Shown here: one piece after another, positions 17,118-25,525 of the stretch
Layout: every line of letters begins with the position of its first letter
Position numbering within the stretch: position 1 is the stretch's first letter
Source: Bordetella parapertussis
GTDB lineage: Bacteria > Acidobacteriota > Terriglobia > Bryobacterales > Bryobacteraceae
Direction of reading: 5' to 3'
Length of the DNA: 64,000 nucleotides
NCBI GenBank assembly: GCA_943328975.2
Contig: CALQCC020000013.1
Location: 1 to 64,000, forward strand
Notes under the pieces: model-generated
Told to the model about the DNA's origin: nothing
Database searches by the model: none
The model's input: only the letters and a program-made list of their open reading frames with translations
Program-made: the position numbers and the translations under genes

Positions 17118-17144
17118 AGTATCATGACCTTTCTATTTCATGAT
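17118..17144 (-). promoter_or_regulatory. vapBC promoter and operator
   Basis: On the minus strand GATACT (17123-17118) is a -10 element 8 nt before the antitoxin ATG. ATCATGA (17121-17127) and TCATGAT (17138-17144) form an inverted repeat with a 10-nt spacer covering the -10, the usual placing for autorepression by a VapBC complex. Confidence 0.6.
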
Positions 17145-17195
17145 TCCGGCTCACGCATTCGCGGCGTCCCACCGGAATGAGTACACTGTCTAAAT

Positions 17196-17618
17196 ATGCT
17201 TCGTGTGCTCTTATTCGTAGTGGTAGCGGTGTGTGTAGGTTGTGGTGGATCGTCGAAGGCTCCGGTAGCTGAGAAAGCTCCGGAAAAGGTCGAGACTCCG
17301 GTAGAGGCTCCCAAGGTGGACGCGGCCGTTGCCCCGACGCCTGCGGGTGCGCCGCCTGAAACGATTCTGTTCCCGAGCGAATACGGAAACGTCACGTTCG
17401 GGCACCGGAAGCACTTTGAGCGGGTGAACAGCGACTGCGCTACGTGCCATCCGAAGATTTTCCCGCAGGCGCGTGAGCCGCTGAATTATTCCAAGGCGCG
17501 GCATAGGGTCGCGGAAGAATATAAGACGTCCTGCGCGGCCTGCCACGGGATCACCGGGACGGCGTTCGCTGCGGAACGGAATTGTCAGAAGTGCCACGAT
17601 ATGGGGCCCAAGCGGTAA
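17196..17618 (+). CDS. c7-type triheme cytochrome c, probable lipoprotein
   Basis: A 140-aa protein. The N-terminus is a signal sequence ending VCVGC followed by a Pro/Ala/Lys-rich linker, so it is probably lipid-anchored, though the lipobox is not canonical. The C-terminal half has three heme motifs CATCH, CAACH and CQKCH and the distal-His signature FGHRKHF that is typical of the c7 triheme domain. Such proteins carry electrons in the periplasm. It stands alone here; no redox partner gene is adjacent except the quinoprotein far downstream. TACACT lies 8 nt before the ATG, suggesting a leaderless mRNA. Confidence 0.88.
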   Translation: MLRVLLFVVVAVCVGCGGSSKAPVAEKAPEKVETPVEAPKVDAAVAPTPAGAPPETILFPSEYGNVTFGHRKHFERVNSDCATCHPKIFPQAREPLNYSKARHRVAEEYKTSCAACHGITGTAFAAERNCQKCHDMGPKR

Positions 17619-17641
17619 CTGCCCCGCGCGGCGTTTTGAGC

Positions 17642-17647
17642 TACAAT
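17642..17647 (+). promoter_or_regulatory. -10 element giving a leaderless mRNA for the DinB-like gene
   Basis: TACAAT ends 6 nt before ATG 17654 and no Shine-Dalgarno sequence is present. Transcription would start at or within a base or two of the start codon. The upstream ORF extension to 17582 is therefore rejected. Confidence 0.55.
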
Positions 17648-17653
17648 CGCTGC

Positions 17654-18193
17654 ATGAAAACTCTACTATTAGCCGCCGCTGCCATCGGCATGCTGCACGC
17701 CCAAGCACCCACCGCGCCGCTCTCCCACGTGAATGAAGTCAAGGGAGACTACACCGGGATAAAGAACAACCTGCTGCGCGCCGCGGAGAAGATGCCGGAG
17801 GAGTTCTACTCCTATAAGCCGTCTCCCGATGTGCGCGACTTCGGCGCGGAGGTGGCGCACGGAGCCGACATCCAGACCATGCTGTGCTCGATGGCGCTGA
17901 ATGCACCCAAGCAAGGCACGGCGGCCACCAAGAAGACCAAGGCCGAACTGATTGCGGCGCTGAATGAATCGAACGCGTTGTGCGATCAAGCCTATGCGTC
18001 TCTCACCGAAGCCAACGCGAACGAAGGCCGTCCCTTCATCCGTGGCCAACGCACGCTGATCGGGGTGCTGGCGTTCAACGTCTCGCATCACAACGAAACC
18101 TACGGAACCATGGTCCCCTACATGCGCGCCAAGGGTGTGGTGCCTCCGTCGAGCGACACCACCGGCAACGCGGCCAAGGGCAAGGCGAAGTAG
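17654..18193 (+). CDS. Exported DinB-superfamily protein
   Basis: A 179-aa protein with a signal peptide (MKTLLLAAAAIGMLHAQ) followed by a four-helix DinB/DinB_2-like domain. Conserved metal-ligand type positions are visible as EVAHGADIQ and NVSHHNETYGTMVPYMR, the latter being the family's most typical segment, ending with KGVVPPSS. DinB-like proteins bind a divalent metal; some are thiol-dependent S-transferases. Export from the cytoplasm is unusual for DinB itself but common for Acidobacteriota paralogues. The tail is Lys/Gly-rich. The tannase-family gene begins 7 bp downstream. Confidence 0.85.
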   Translation: MKTLLLAAAAIGMLHAQAPTAPLSHVNEVKGDYTGIKNNLLRAAEKMPEEFYSYKPSPDVRDFGAEVAHGADIQTMLCSMALNAPKQGTAATKKTKAELIAALNESNALCDQAYASLTEANANEGRPFIRGQRTLIGVLAFNVSHHNETYGTMVPYMRAKGVVPPSSDTTGNAAKGKAK

Positions 18194-18200
18194 GAACGCC

Positions 18201-19940
18201 ATGAAAACCTCCGTCGCGGCCGCTGCCATCGGCTTCTTTGCGTTCGTCTGGATCGCGAGCAGTCAGAATCCGCCCAACCCGGCCGCGACGGACACTTGTT
18301 CCGCCCTTCGCCAACTCGATCCCGCAGGGCTCCCCAATCCCCGAACACAGATCACTTCCGCCACCTCGAACGCGGCAGCGGCAGCGAAGGGCAAGGCTCC
18401 TGCGGCTCCCCAACATTGCGAGGTGCTGGGTAAGATCAACGAGCGCACCGGGGTGAACTCCCAGCCCTACGCGATCAAGTTCCATCTGCGTCTGCCGGCC
18501 GCATGGAACGGCAACTTCTTTTTTGAAGGCGGCGGCGGATCGAACGGCAATCTGGGTACGGCGTTCGGCAATCTGCAGGGCGCGCAGCCAGGCAATGCGT
18601 TGACGCTTGGCTACGCGGTGGTCAGCCAGGATTCGGGGCATGACAACGCGGCCAACAACGACCCCGCGCGTAACGGTACGGTGACGTTTGGCTTCGATCC
18701 GCAGGCTCGGCTGGACTTTGGCTACAACTCCTACGACCAAGTCACGCAGGCCGCGAAGGCGATCATTCGCAGTTACTATGGCCGAGCGCCGCAGCGTTCC
18801 TACTTCGTTGGATGTTCCGAAGGCGGACGCGAGGGCATGGTGGTTTCGCAGCGCTTCCCGCAACACTTTGACGGCGTGCTCGCATGCGCCCCTGGATTTA
18901 ATCTTCCGAAGGCCGCGCTCTATGGGCACTCTTGGGATGTTCAGTCATTCGCGGAAGTGTCCGCGGCCACCGGCATCTACGACCGCGCGGGCCAACCGTT
19001 GCTCACCAAAACTTTTACGGATGAAGACCTCGACCTAGCATCGCAGGCGATCCTCAGCGCTTGTGACGCGCTCGACAATTTGGAAGACGGCGTCATCGAT
19101 AACTTCCCGGCGTGTAACGGTGCGATCGTCGCGCCGAAGCTGACGGCGATCCAGTGCGCCGGACCCAAGCGAGTCACCTGTCTTTCTGCCGCTCAGGTCA
19201 CCGCGATTCAGAAGGTGTACGCGGGAGCCAAAGACGCGCAAGGTCGGCTGCTGTATTCCGACTGGGCCTTCGATCGCGGCATTGGTGGCCGCATCGGCAA
19301 CAACTACAACCAGGGCTGGAGGTCGTGGAAGATCGGCGCCTACGACGCGCCGCAAAACGGAGCCATCATCGCGACCTTGGGCAGCGCATCGGTCTCGGCG
19401 CTCTTCACCACGCCGCCTACCGAAGTCGCATCTGCCGGTGCCCCGCCCGTGGCGTTCCTGCGAAGCGTGGACGTGCAGACTGCGGGCGCCAAGCTCACGG
19501 CGACGTCTGGAGAATATACAACGGCAGTGACCGACTTCATGCGCGCGAACTCGACGGATCTCGCCGCGTTCAAGAATCGCGGCGGCAAGCTGCTGATCGT
19601 CCAAGGCGTCAGCGACCCGGTTTTCTCCATCAATGACACGATCCGCTGGTGGGAAGAATTGAATCGCGTGAACAACGGCACGGCTGCGGAGTTTGCTCGG
19701 ATGTTCGCGGTCCCCGGCATGAACCACTGCAGCGGTGGTCCCGCGACGGACCAATTCGACGCCTTCACCGCACTGACGTCGTGGGTCGAAAAATCCGGGC
19801 CTCCCGCGCAGATCGTCGCGACGGCGGGAAATACTACGCCATGGCCGGGACGCACGCGTCCACTGTGTGCGTATCCTACGCAGGCGCGTTATAACGGCTC
19901 GGGCAGTATCGAGGACTCCCGCAACTTTAGCTGTCGCTAG
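18201..19940 (+). CDS. Tannase/feruloyl esterase family hydrolase, exported
   Basis: A 579-aa protein (start ATG 18201 with AGGA upstream; the track start at 18135 overlaps the previous gene). A signal peptide (residues 1-22) precedes a tannase-family alpha/beta hydrolase: nucleophile motif GCSEGGREG near residue 214, the acid region GVSDPVFSIND, and MNHCSGGPATDQF with the catalytic His. Cys residues next to Ser and His (GCS and HC) match the CS-D-HC disulfide arrangement known for this family. It probably cleaves phenolic esters from plant material. It overlaps the convergent PepSY gene by 14 bp. Confidence 0.9.
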   Translation: MKTSVAAAAIGFFAFVWIASSQNPPNPAATDTCSALRQLDPAGLPNPRTQITSATSNAAAAAKGKAPAAPQHCEVLGKINERTGVNSQPYAIKFHLRLPAAWNGNFFFEGGGGSNGNLGTAFGNLQGAQPGNALTLGYAVVSQDSGHDNAANNDPARNGTVTFGFDPQARLDFGYNSYDQVTQAAKAIIRSYYGRAPQRSYFVGCSEGGREGMVVSQRFPQHFDGVLACAPGFNLPKAALYGHSWDVQSFAEVSAATGIYDRAGQPLLTKTFTDEDLDLASQAILSACDALDNLEDGVIDNFPACNGAIVAPKLTAIQCAGPKRVTCLSAAQVTAIQKVYAGAKDAQGRLLYSDWAFDRGIGGRIGNNYNQGWRSWKIGAYDAPQNGAIIATLGSASVSALFTTPPTEVASAGAPPVAFLRSVDVQTAGAKLTATSGEYTTAVTDFMRANSTDLAAFKNRGGKLLIVQGVSDPVFSINDTIRWWEELNRVNNGTAAEFARMFAVPGMNHCSGGPATDQFDAFTALTSWVEKSGPPAQIVATAGNTTPWPGRTRPLCAYPTQARYNGSGSIEDSRNFSCR

Positions 19941-21030
19941 GACGATTGCGCTTCGCTCGCCGCGCGCTGGGACTCAGCACCCGATTCCACCACATGATGG
20001 TGCCGGTCACGAAAAGCATCGAAGGCAGCAAGCCGAGAACCACCCACAGCGCCTTGGTCTTGTTGCCCGCGAAGTTCCCGAAGTGCAAGTAATACAGCCA
20101 GCGAATGAAATTATCTCCGGGGCTGCGGCGGATCGGGGCGCGGCCTTTGCCTTTCCCTTTGCCACCACCTTTGCTGAAGCCACCTTGGGGAATCGAGATC
20201 TGCGCAGCTACGACAGATGGCGGCGCGGCGATCATCGCTTGCGGTTCGTCCGGTACTTCCTCGGGAATCGCGTACTGGATCAGCGGCGAGAATTGATTGA
20301 TTACTTTCTCGAACGGCAACGGCCACACCACGAAGATGCCGGTCACCGCCCACATGAACACCAGTCCGAAACTCCAAAATCCAACTGAGCTATGAAGATC
20401 CCAATTGATCCGCTTCCAACCGGATTTCGGATTGATCCACAAGTTGCGTTTCCACTTGTCGATGCCGGGCCACCACACCACGGCTCCGGTGATGCACAAG
20501 ATCGTGAACACGATGGACGCAACCCCGTTCCACATACGGCCCGTATCGCCCGCTAACAGATCCGTATGCAAGCGCACGAACCACGAGGCAAGCTGGATCG
20601 CGTAGGGCACCGAGGGTCCCAAATCTTCTCCGGTGTACGGATCGAACATGCGTTGGTTGCGCTCGCCGTGATGATCCATCCACACTTCGGTGGCTATGTT
20701 CGCCTCTTTGGCCGGCCACAGGTAGCTGACTGTGTCTTCGGGATAGATCTTAATTGCCGCCGCTTTCAACGCTTCGTCGGAAAGTTTCTCGCCCTTGACC
20801 GCCACCTTGCGCGGCCCCTGATCCGCCTCGCGATAGATCTCATTGCGGAAGACGATGGCGCTGCCGCTCACGCTGATAAGCAACACGTACAGTCCGAGCG
20901 CGATGCCCGACCAGAGATGGATCTGAAACATCGCGCGCCGCAGCCAGACGTTCTGCGGACGGCGCAGCCATCCTGCCTTCGGGCCCGGCTTCGGGATTTC
21001 TGTCGGGGCTTGCGGGTTCGTGATCTCCAC
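19927..21030 (-). CDS. PepSY-associated TM domain protein
   Basis: A protein of about 367 aa with four transmembrane helices: about residues 30-55, 145-170, 200-225 and 325-350, with His at LHTDLL, DLHSSVGFW and YYLHFGNF, typical of PepSY_TM membrane proteins often linked to siderophore or ferric-iron reduction. A Gly/Lys-rich loop (GGGKGKGKGR) lies before the last helix. I chose GTG 21030 over the track start (21069) because the first 13 codons would run across the divergent gene's start and because a -10 element lies 6 nt upstream of the GTG. Confidence 0.85.
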   Translation of the reverse strand: MEITNPQAPTEIPKPGPKAGWLRRPQNVWLRRAMFQIHLWSGIALGLYVLLISVSGSAIVFRNEIYREADQGPRKVAVKGEKLSDEALKAAAIKIYPEDTVSYLWPAKEANIATEVWMDHHGERNQRMFDPYTGEDLGPSVPYAIQLASWFVRLHTDLLAGDTGRMWNGVASIVFTILCITGAVVWWPGIDKWKRNLWINPKSGWKRINWDLHSSVGFWSFGLVFMWAVTGIFVVWPLPFEKVINQFSPLIQYAIPEEVPDEPQAMIAAPPSVVAAQISIPQGGFSKGGGKGKGKGRAPIRRSPGDNFIRWLYYLHFGNFAGNKTKALWVVLGLLPSMLFVTGTIMWWNRVLSPSARRAKRNRPSDS

Positions 21031-21035
21031 CCCGG

Positions 21036-21042
21036 TATAATA
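21036..21042. promoter_or_regulatory. Palindromic -10 shared by two divergent genes
   Basis: TATAATA on the plus strand contains TATAAT (21036-21041), 8 nt before ATG 21050. The reverse strand reads TATTATA and contains TATTAT (21042-21037), 6 nt before GTG 21030. One 7-bp element thus could direct both genes, each with an essentially leaderless mRNA. Only 19 bp separate the two start codons. Confidence 0.6.
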
Positions 21043-21049
21043 GCGGAAA

Positions 21050-21661
21050 ATGATTATCGACCCCAGCACCCGCGACCCCTTTGACGTTTACCGCCTGCTC
21101 TCGGGGTCCATCCTCCCCAGGCCGATCGCATTCGTATCCACGATCAGCAAGGATGGCGTGCGGAATCTCGCTCCGTTTAGCTTCTTCACCGTGGCCAGCG
21201 CGAACCCTCCCATCATTGCGTTCTGCCCCATGACGCGCGGCGGCGATAATCCCAAGAAGGACACGTTGGTGAACATCGAAGCCACCGGAGAATTTGTAGT
21301 GAATATTTGTAGCGAAGACTTCGCGGCGCAGATGAATTCGACCGCGGGAGAGTATCCGCCCGACGTGGATGAATTCGAACTCTCCGGCCTCACCGCTGTC
21401 CCCAGCGAAATCGTGAAGCCCCCGCGCGTCAAAGAATCGCGCGTGAATATGGAGTGCAAGCTGCACCAGTTGGTGCAAGTGAGCGACAAGTTCCTGGGCG
21501 GAACGCTGGTGCTAGGCGAAGTGGTCCGCTTTCACGTGCAGGATTCGATGGTCAACAGCATTGGGGAAATCGACGCCGACCAATTGAACGCGATCGGGCG
21601 CATGGCGGGTCCAGTGTATGTGCGGACGACGGATCGGTTTGAGATGGTCCGCCCGGCATAG
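21050..21661 (+). CDS. Flavin reductase-like domain protein
   Basis: A 203-aa flavoprotein of the FMN-binding split-barrel flavin reductase type: LPRPIAFVSTISKDGVRNLAPFSFF (about 22-46), GGDNPKKDTLVNIEATGEFVVN (about 64-85) and a C-terminal strand set with GRMAGPVYVRTTDRF. Such enzymes reduce FMN with NAD(P)H or act as FMN-binding oxidoreductases. It starts directly after the shared -10 element and ends a few bases before the convergent DUF3291 gene. Co-regulation with the PepSY protein, which is often linked to iron reduction, is an inference from the shared promoter. Confidence 0.9.
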   Translation: MIIDPSTRDPFDVYRLLSGSILPRPIAFVSTISKDGVRNLAPFSFFTVASANPPIIAFCPMTRGGDNPKKDTLVNIEATGEFVVNICSEDFAAQMNSTAGEYPPDVDEFELSGLTAVPSEIVKPPRVKESRVNMECKLHQLVQVSDKFLGGTLVLGEVVRFHVQDSMVNSIGEIDADQLNAIGRMAGPVYVRTTDRFEMVRPA

Positions 21662-21666
21662 CGCTG

Positions 21667-22091
21667 CTAGAGTTCAGGCTGGGGGACCGGTGCTGCGAAG
21701 GTAAACGCAGCGCGCGTCGGACCTGACGCGCGCAGCAGTTCGAGCTTGGTTCGGCCTTCTATAAGATCCGGGTGATGCCCCGCGGGAATCCACCAGAACA
21801 CTTGATGCGGCCGGGTTGGTTTTTCAAACCATCGCGCACGGTCGCGAAAGACACCTGCGTGCGCGGACTCGTAGGCGAACTCTCTCAGCGCCTCGACGCT
21901 CTCCCACACGGAAAGATTCTCCAGCAGCAGGGGATCTCCTCCGTCATCGGCAAGTCTCCACACGAAGCCGGGGCTGGCTCCGCTAGAACATTCATCGTGG
22001 GGACCTGGGCGTAGAACTCGGCCATCTCCGCGCTATCCGGTGCCCAACGAGCCAGCAATAGGTTCAATTGGGCGAGATGCCAACCGGGCAT
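21667..22091 (-). pseudogene. DUF3291-family protein, one-base frameshift
   Basis: Two track ORFs belong together: WHLAQLNLLLARW ... NVLAE in the frame from 22091, and FVWRLADDGGDPLLLENLSVWESVEAL ... WWIPAGHHP in the frame ending at 21667. Adding one G at about 21976-21980 restores the family sequence LAEASPGFVWRL. DUF3291 proteins are about 140 aa dimeric alpha-beta barrel relatives of small monooxygenases. The ATG overlaps the LemA stop (TAATG). Either recently inactivated or an indel error in the assembly; the rest of the coding sequence is intact, which favours error or very recent loss. Confidence 0.75.
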
Positions 22092-22657
22092 TAGAACGCG
22101 ACTTTGGGAGCCTGCTTAGCCGCAGCATCGGCACTAAAGTAGGCATCTTCGCGCGTGAAACCGAATAACGAAGCCGCGATGTTCTTCGGGAACAGTTCGA
22201 TGTTCGTGTTGTACTTTTGCACGGACTCGTTATATCGCTTGCGAGAGACGGCGATGCGGTTCTCGGTGCCCGCTAACTCGTCCTGTAAACGCTGGAAGTT
22301 CTCGTTGGACTTGAGCTGCGGGTAGTTCTCAACCACGACCAGCAAGCGGCCCAAGGCTCCTTCGAGTTGGCTGTTACCGGCGATGCGTTCTGCGGGGGTC
22401 TTCGCACCCATCATGGCCGAACGCGCGTTGGCGATCGATTCCAGCACCGACTTTTCCTGCGCCGCGAAACCTTTGACCGTTTCGACCAAGTTGGGGATCA
22501 GATCCAGCCGACGCTGGAGATCGACGTCAACCTGTTTGAACGAAGCTCTGTATTCTTCCCGCTCCGTCACCAGTTCATTCCGCGAACCCATGAGATTGCC
22601 GCCCAACACCAGAGCCAGCAATGCGATCCCGCCAATTACGATCCAACCGGTTTTCAT
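22091..22657 (-). CDS. lemA: LemA family protein
   Basis: A 188-aa LemA protein: an N-terminal transmembrane helix (residues 5-23) with short outside N-terminus, then a helical bundle with the signature QRRLDLIPNLVETVKGFAAQEKSVLE and ENYPQLKSNENFQRLQDEL. LemA proteins are widespread membrane proteins of unclear role, often encoded next to TPM-domain genes, as here with one gene in between. Confidence 0.95.
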   Translation of the reverse strand: MKTGWIVIGGIALLALVLGGNLMGSRNELVTEREEYRASFKQVDVDLQRRLDLIPNLVETVKGFAAQEKSVLESIANARSAMMGAKTPAERIAGNSQLEGALGRLLVVVENYPQLKSNENFQRLQDELAGTENRIAVSRKRYNESVQKYNTNIELFPKNIAASLFGFTREDAYFSADAAAKQAPKVAF

Positions 22658-22686
22658 TTATGTTTTCTCCGCCGTTCCAATTATCG

Positions 22687-23388
22687 CTAGTTCAAACCGT
22701 CGACGAACACCACTACCTTACCAATAGAAACGAGATAGCACGCAAAAAGTTCCGTGACGTCCGGAACGTCTGTTTTCTTAGATTCGCGAATGTCGAGCAA
22801 GGATTCAAACGCCGCCATATCCGCCGGAATCGTTTCGGCCACCTGCCGCACCACCGCGCGACGATCTTCCGCCGGTTTCACACCAGCCAATGCGAGTGCA
22901 TGGCGGTTGAGTACGCAGAATGTAGATACGGAATCCGCGCACAGCGCCAGCAACGCCGGCGTGTCGGACAAGATGCTCGCACCCTGTTGGCGAAGTCGCA
23001 GCAGATTGCTCCGCAGTTCGTGCTCCACTTGGGTTCGATACTGAGTGTCGTGCACAACCAGATCCGCGATGGGATCAGGACCGAACAGAACCCGGCGGCG
23101 ATGCTGCATGTCGCGGAACTCAATCGGGAAACTGTCGGCGGAGTTACTGACTTCCTCTTCGCTCATCAGCAGCGGAGCAGGGTTACCTTGTTCGCGCCAC
23201 CAGCGCAGGATAGGCTCGCCGTCGGCCAGTTCGCGCGGCGTGATGTCTTTCAGGACGCACAGAATATTGAGGTCAGAGAAGCGATCGCTTTGACCGGGCG
23301 CCGCTGCGGATCCATAGAGAACCACTGAGACCAGACGTCCACTGAAAGCAAGCTCGAGTTTCGAAACCAGTTGTTCTAAAGGGTTCAT
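22687..23388 (-). CDS. Nucleotidyltransferase-fold protein with altered active site
   Basis: A 233-aa protein. The N-terminus has VVLYGSAAAPGQSDRFSDLNILCVL, matching the hG[GS]x9-13DhDh signature of the Pol-beta-type nucleotidyltransferases, but the second acidic residue is Asn (SDLN). A helical C-terminal part follows. Family members transfer nucleotides to small molecules or act as minimal NTases; the Asn suggests reduced or lost catalysis. It lies 6 bp after the TPM gene and 29 bp before lemA. Confidence 0.75.
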   Translation of the reverse strand: MNPLEQLVSKLELAFSGRLVSVVLYGSAAAPGQSDRFSDLNILCVLKDITPRELADGEPILRWWREQGNPAPLLMSEEEVSNSADSFPIEFRDMQHRRRVLFGPDPIADLVVHDTQYRTQVEHELRSNLLRLRQQGASILSDTPALLALCADSVSTFCVLNRHALALAGVKPAEDRRAVVRQVAETIPADMAAFESLLDIRESKKTDVPDVTELFACYLVSIGKVVVFVDGLN

Positions 23389-23394
23389 TTGTGA

Positions 23395-24189
23395 TTACCA
23401 GCCTCCGGATGCGCCACCGCCACCGGAGCCTCCGCCGCCAAAACCGCCGAAGCCACCACCACCGCCCCAGCCACCACCGCCGGAGCCGCCGCCGAAGCCG
23501 CCACCGCCCCAGCGATCATTCCGTCGCCCGCCCAGCATGTTCCCGATGATCATGCCAGTGAGGATATCGCCCGCGCCGCCACCGCGACCTCCGCGCCGTC
23601 CGCCGAACATACTCAGAACGACCATCGCCAGGATGAAGAGCGCGACAATTCCACCGAAGGGAATGCCGTCCTGTTGTTGGCGTCGCCCCACGGGAGCCTG
23701 CCCATCGATGGTGACGCCCTTCGCTTGCGCGACACGAGCGCCGAACTGTTGGACGGCAGCGTAAATTGCACCACCGTAGTCGCCTTGCCGTAGAATCGGG
23801 CGGATCGCGCGCAACACGTCGCCCGCGGCACCATCTGTGATGATGGGCTCCAGACCGTAGCCGACTTCCGCTCGATTCTTGCGATCTTCAATCGCGAAGA
23901 AGATTAATAGCCCTTCGTCCGTGCCCTTTTTGCCGATGCCCCATTTCTCAAACAGACGAACCGAAACATCTTCAATCGTGTCGCCTTCAAGTGACTTTAC
24001 CAGCACGACGGCGAACTGCGCGCCCGTGGCTTTTTCGACGTTGGCACAATAGGTTTCGATGGCTGCCGCGGCGTTTGCGTCCAACGCACCCGCGAAGTCA
24101 TTGACGTAGCCGCGCGGTTCAAGCTTGGAAATATCGAGCCCAAACGCCAAGCTCGTGAATACGAACGCGACGAGTGCGAGTCTTTTCAT
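23395..24189 (-). CDS. Exported TPM-domain protein with Gly-rich tail
   Basis: A 264-aa protein. ATG 24189 gives a signal peptide (MKRLALVAFVFTSLAFG); the track start 26 codons upstream would overlap the M16 peptidase gene. The TPM domain (about 30-160) shows YVNDFAGALDANAAAAIE and GIGKKGTDEGLLIFFAIEDRK, AEVGYGLEPIITD. A transmembrane helix (about 182-200) follows, then a cytoplasmic tail of Gly with Trp/Phe/Ser. This YgcG-like layout is typical, and these genes commonly neighbour lemA. Confidence 0.92.
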   Translation of the reverse strand: MKRLALVAFVFTSLAFGLDISKLEPRGYVNDFAGALDANAAAAIETYCANVEKATGAQFAVVLVKSLEGDTIEDVSVRLFEKWGIGKKGTDEGLLIFFAIEDRKNRAEVGYGLEPIITDGAAGDVLRAIRPILRQGDYGGAIYAAVQQFGARVAQAKGVTIDGQAPVGRRQQQDGIPFGGIVALFILAMVVLSMFGGRRGGRGGGAGDILTGMIIGNMLGGRRNDRWGGGGFGGGSGGGGWGGGGGFGGFGGGGSGGGGASGGW

Positions 24190-24199
24190 GCTGGTTCGA

Positions 24200-25519
24200 T
24201 TAGTGGACAAGTAAGTCTTGGCGGCGCACCCGGAAATCGCCCAATGGGCCGAGCATCGCGACCGCAATCTGTTTGGGCTGGAAGAACTTCTGCGCCAGCC
24301 CCTGCACTTCTTCCGCCGTCACTTGTTCCACGCGGCGCAGCATTTCGTCCATGGACATGAAGCGTCCAAAGTATGTTTCCTGGCGCGCGAGATTCGCCAT
24401 GCGCGACGAAGTGCTTTCGAGACCCAGCACAATGGAGCCCTTCAAATGATCCTTGGCGCGGCGCAGTTCTTCATCACTCACCCGCTTGGCAGCGACCTCG
24501 TGCATTTCGTTGACGATCGACTTGATAACTTTTTCCGCGGTCCGCATCGACGTGCCCGCGTAAATGATCATGCAGCCAGCATCGCGATACAGCGCGAGTT
24601 CGCTGTAGACCGAATACGCCAGGCCTTGCTTTTCACGGATATTCTGGAACAATCGCGAACTCATGCCGCCGCCCAGGATCGCGTTCAGGATGTAGCAAGC
24701 GAAGCGGGATTCGTCCGGCATGGCGATGGACGGAACGCCCACAAAGAGGTGAACCTGCTCCACCGTCTTGCGATCCTTGAATACCAACGGCGCATGCGGT
24801 TCCGGAACGGCGCTTGCTGCGCGAGCGCGGCGCGGCTTCAAGTCGCCCAGATGTTCTTCGGCCAGCAGCACCAAATGTTTGTGGCTCAGATTGCCGGCCG
24901 CCGTGACCAAAATATTCGCGGGGGAATAAATCTGCCGGAAGTAGCGATCCAGCTTGTCCCGATCGAAGCTGCGAATCGTCTGGCGCGTGCCCAGAATCGA
25001 GCGGCCCAAGCCGTGCCCTTTCCAAAAATGGCTGCTGAACAATTCGTGCGCCATGTACTCCGGGTTGTCCACTTCCATCTTGAGTTCTTCCAAGATGACG
25101 CCCTTTTCCTTCTCGAGATCTTTCTGATCGAAAAGCGGATTGCGCACCAAGTCGCTCACGATGTCGAAGGCCTCGGGCAAGTGTTCGTCCAACACCTTGA
25201 CGTTGAAGCTGACTACTTCCTTGGACGTGAACGCGTCGAGACCACCGCCGATGGAATCCACCGAGCGCGCGATCTGTTCCGCGGAACGTTTCTTGGTCCC
25301 CTTGAACACCATGTGTTCGACGAAGTGGGAGATGCCGGCCTCGTGTGCTTCTTCTTCGCGAGAGCCGGTGCCGACCCAGATGCCGACCGAGACGCTGCGC
25401 ACCTGGGGCATCCGTTCCGTAACAACGCGGATGCCGTTGGGGAGTTCTTGGCGCTCAATGTCGCGGGATTTGGATGGGCGGGGCGCAGACGGCCGAGCGT
25501 TCTTCGGGGATGGGGGCAT
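24200..25519 (-). CDS. M16-family zinc peptidase (processing-protease-like)
   Basis: A 439-aa single-chain M16 peptidase. The inverted zinc motif HFVEH (about residues 65-69), with the downstream glutamate ligand in the EKGVILEEL region (about 138-146), is intact, so this is the catalytic type. The C-terminal half has the second M16 domain with GGGMSSRLFQNIREKQGLAYSVYS. Such proteins cleave signal peptides or short peptides. It follows the FMN reductase gene by 6 bp and precedes the TPM gene by 10 bp. Confidence 0.95.
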   Translation of the reverse strand: MPPSPKNARPSAPRPSKSRDIERQELPNGIRVVTERMPQVRSVSVGIWVGTGSREEEAHEAGISHFVEHMVFKGTKKRSAEQIARSVDSIGGGLDAFTSKEVVSFNVKVLDEHLPEAFDIVSDLVRNPLFDQKDLEKEKGVILEELKMEVDNPEYMAHELFSSHFWKGHGLGRSILGTRQTIRSFDRDKLDRYFRQIYSPANILVTAAGNLSHKHLVLLAEEHLGDLKPRRARAASAVPEPHAPLVFKDRKTVEQVHLFVGVPSIAMPDESRFACYILNAILGGGMSSRLFQNIREKQGLAYSVYSELALYRDAGCMIIYAGTSMRTAEKVIKSIVNEMHEVAAKRVSDEELRRAKDHLKGSIVLGLESTSSRMANLARQETYFGRFMSMDEMLRRVEQVTAEEVQGLAQKFFQPKQIAVAMLGPLGDFRVRRQDLLVH

Positions 25520-25525
25520 CTACAT

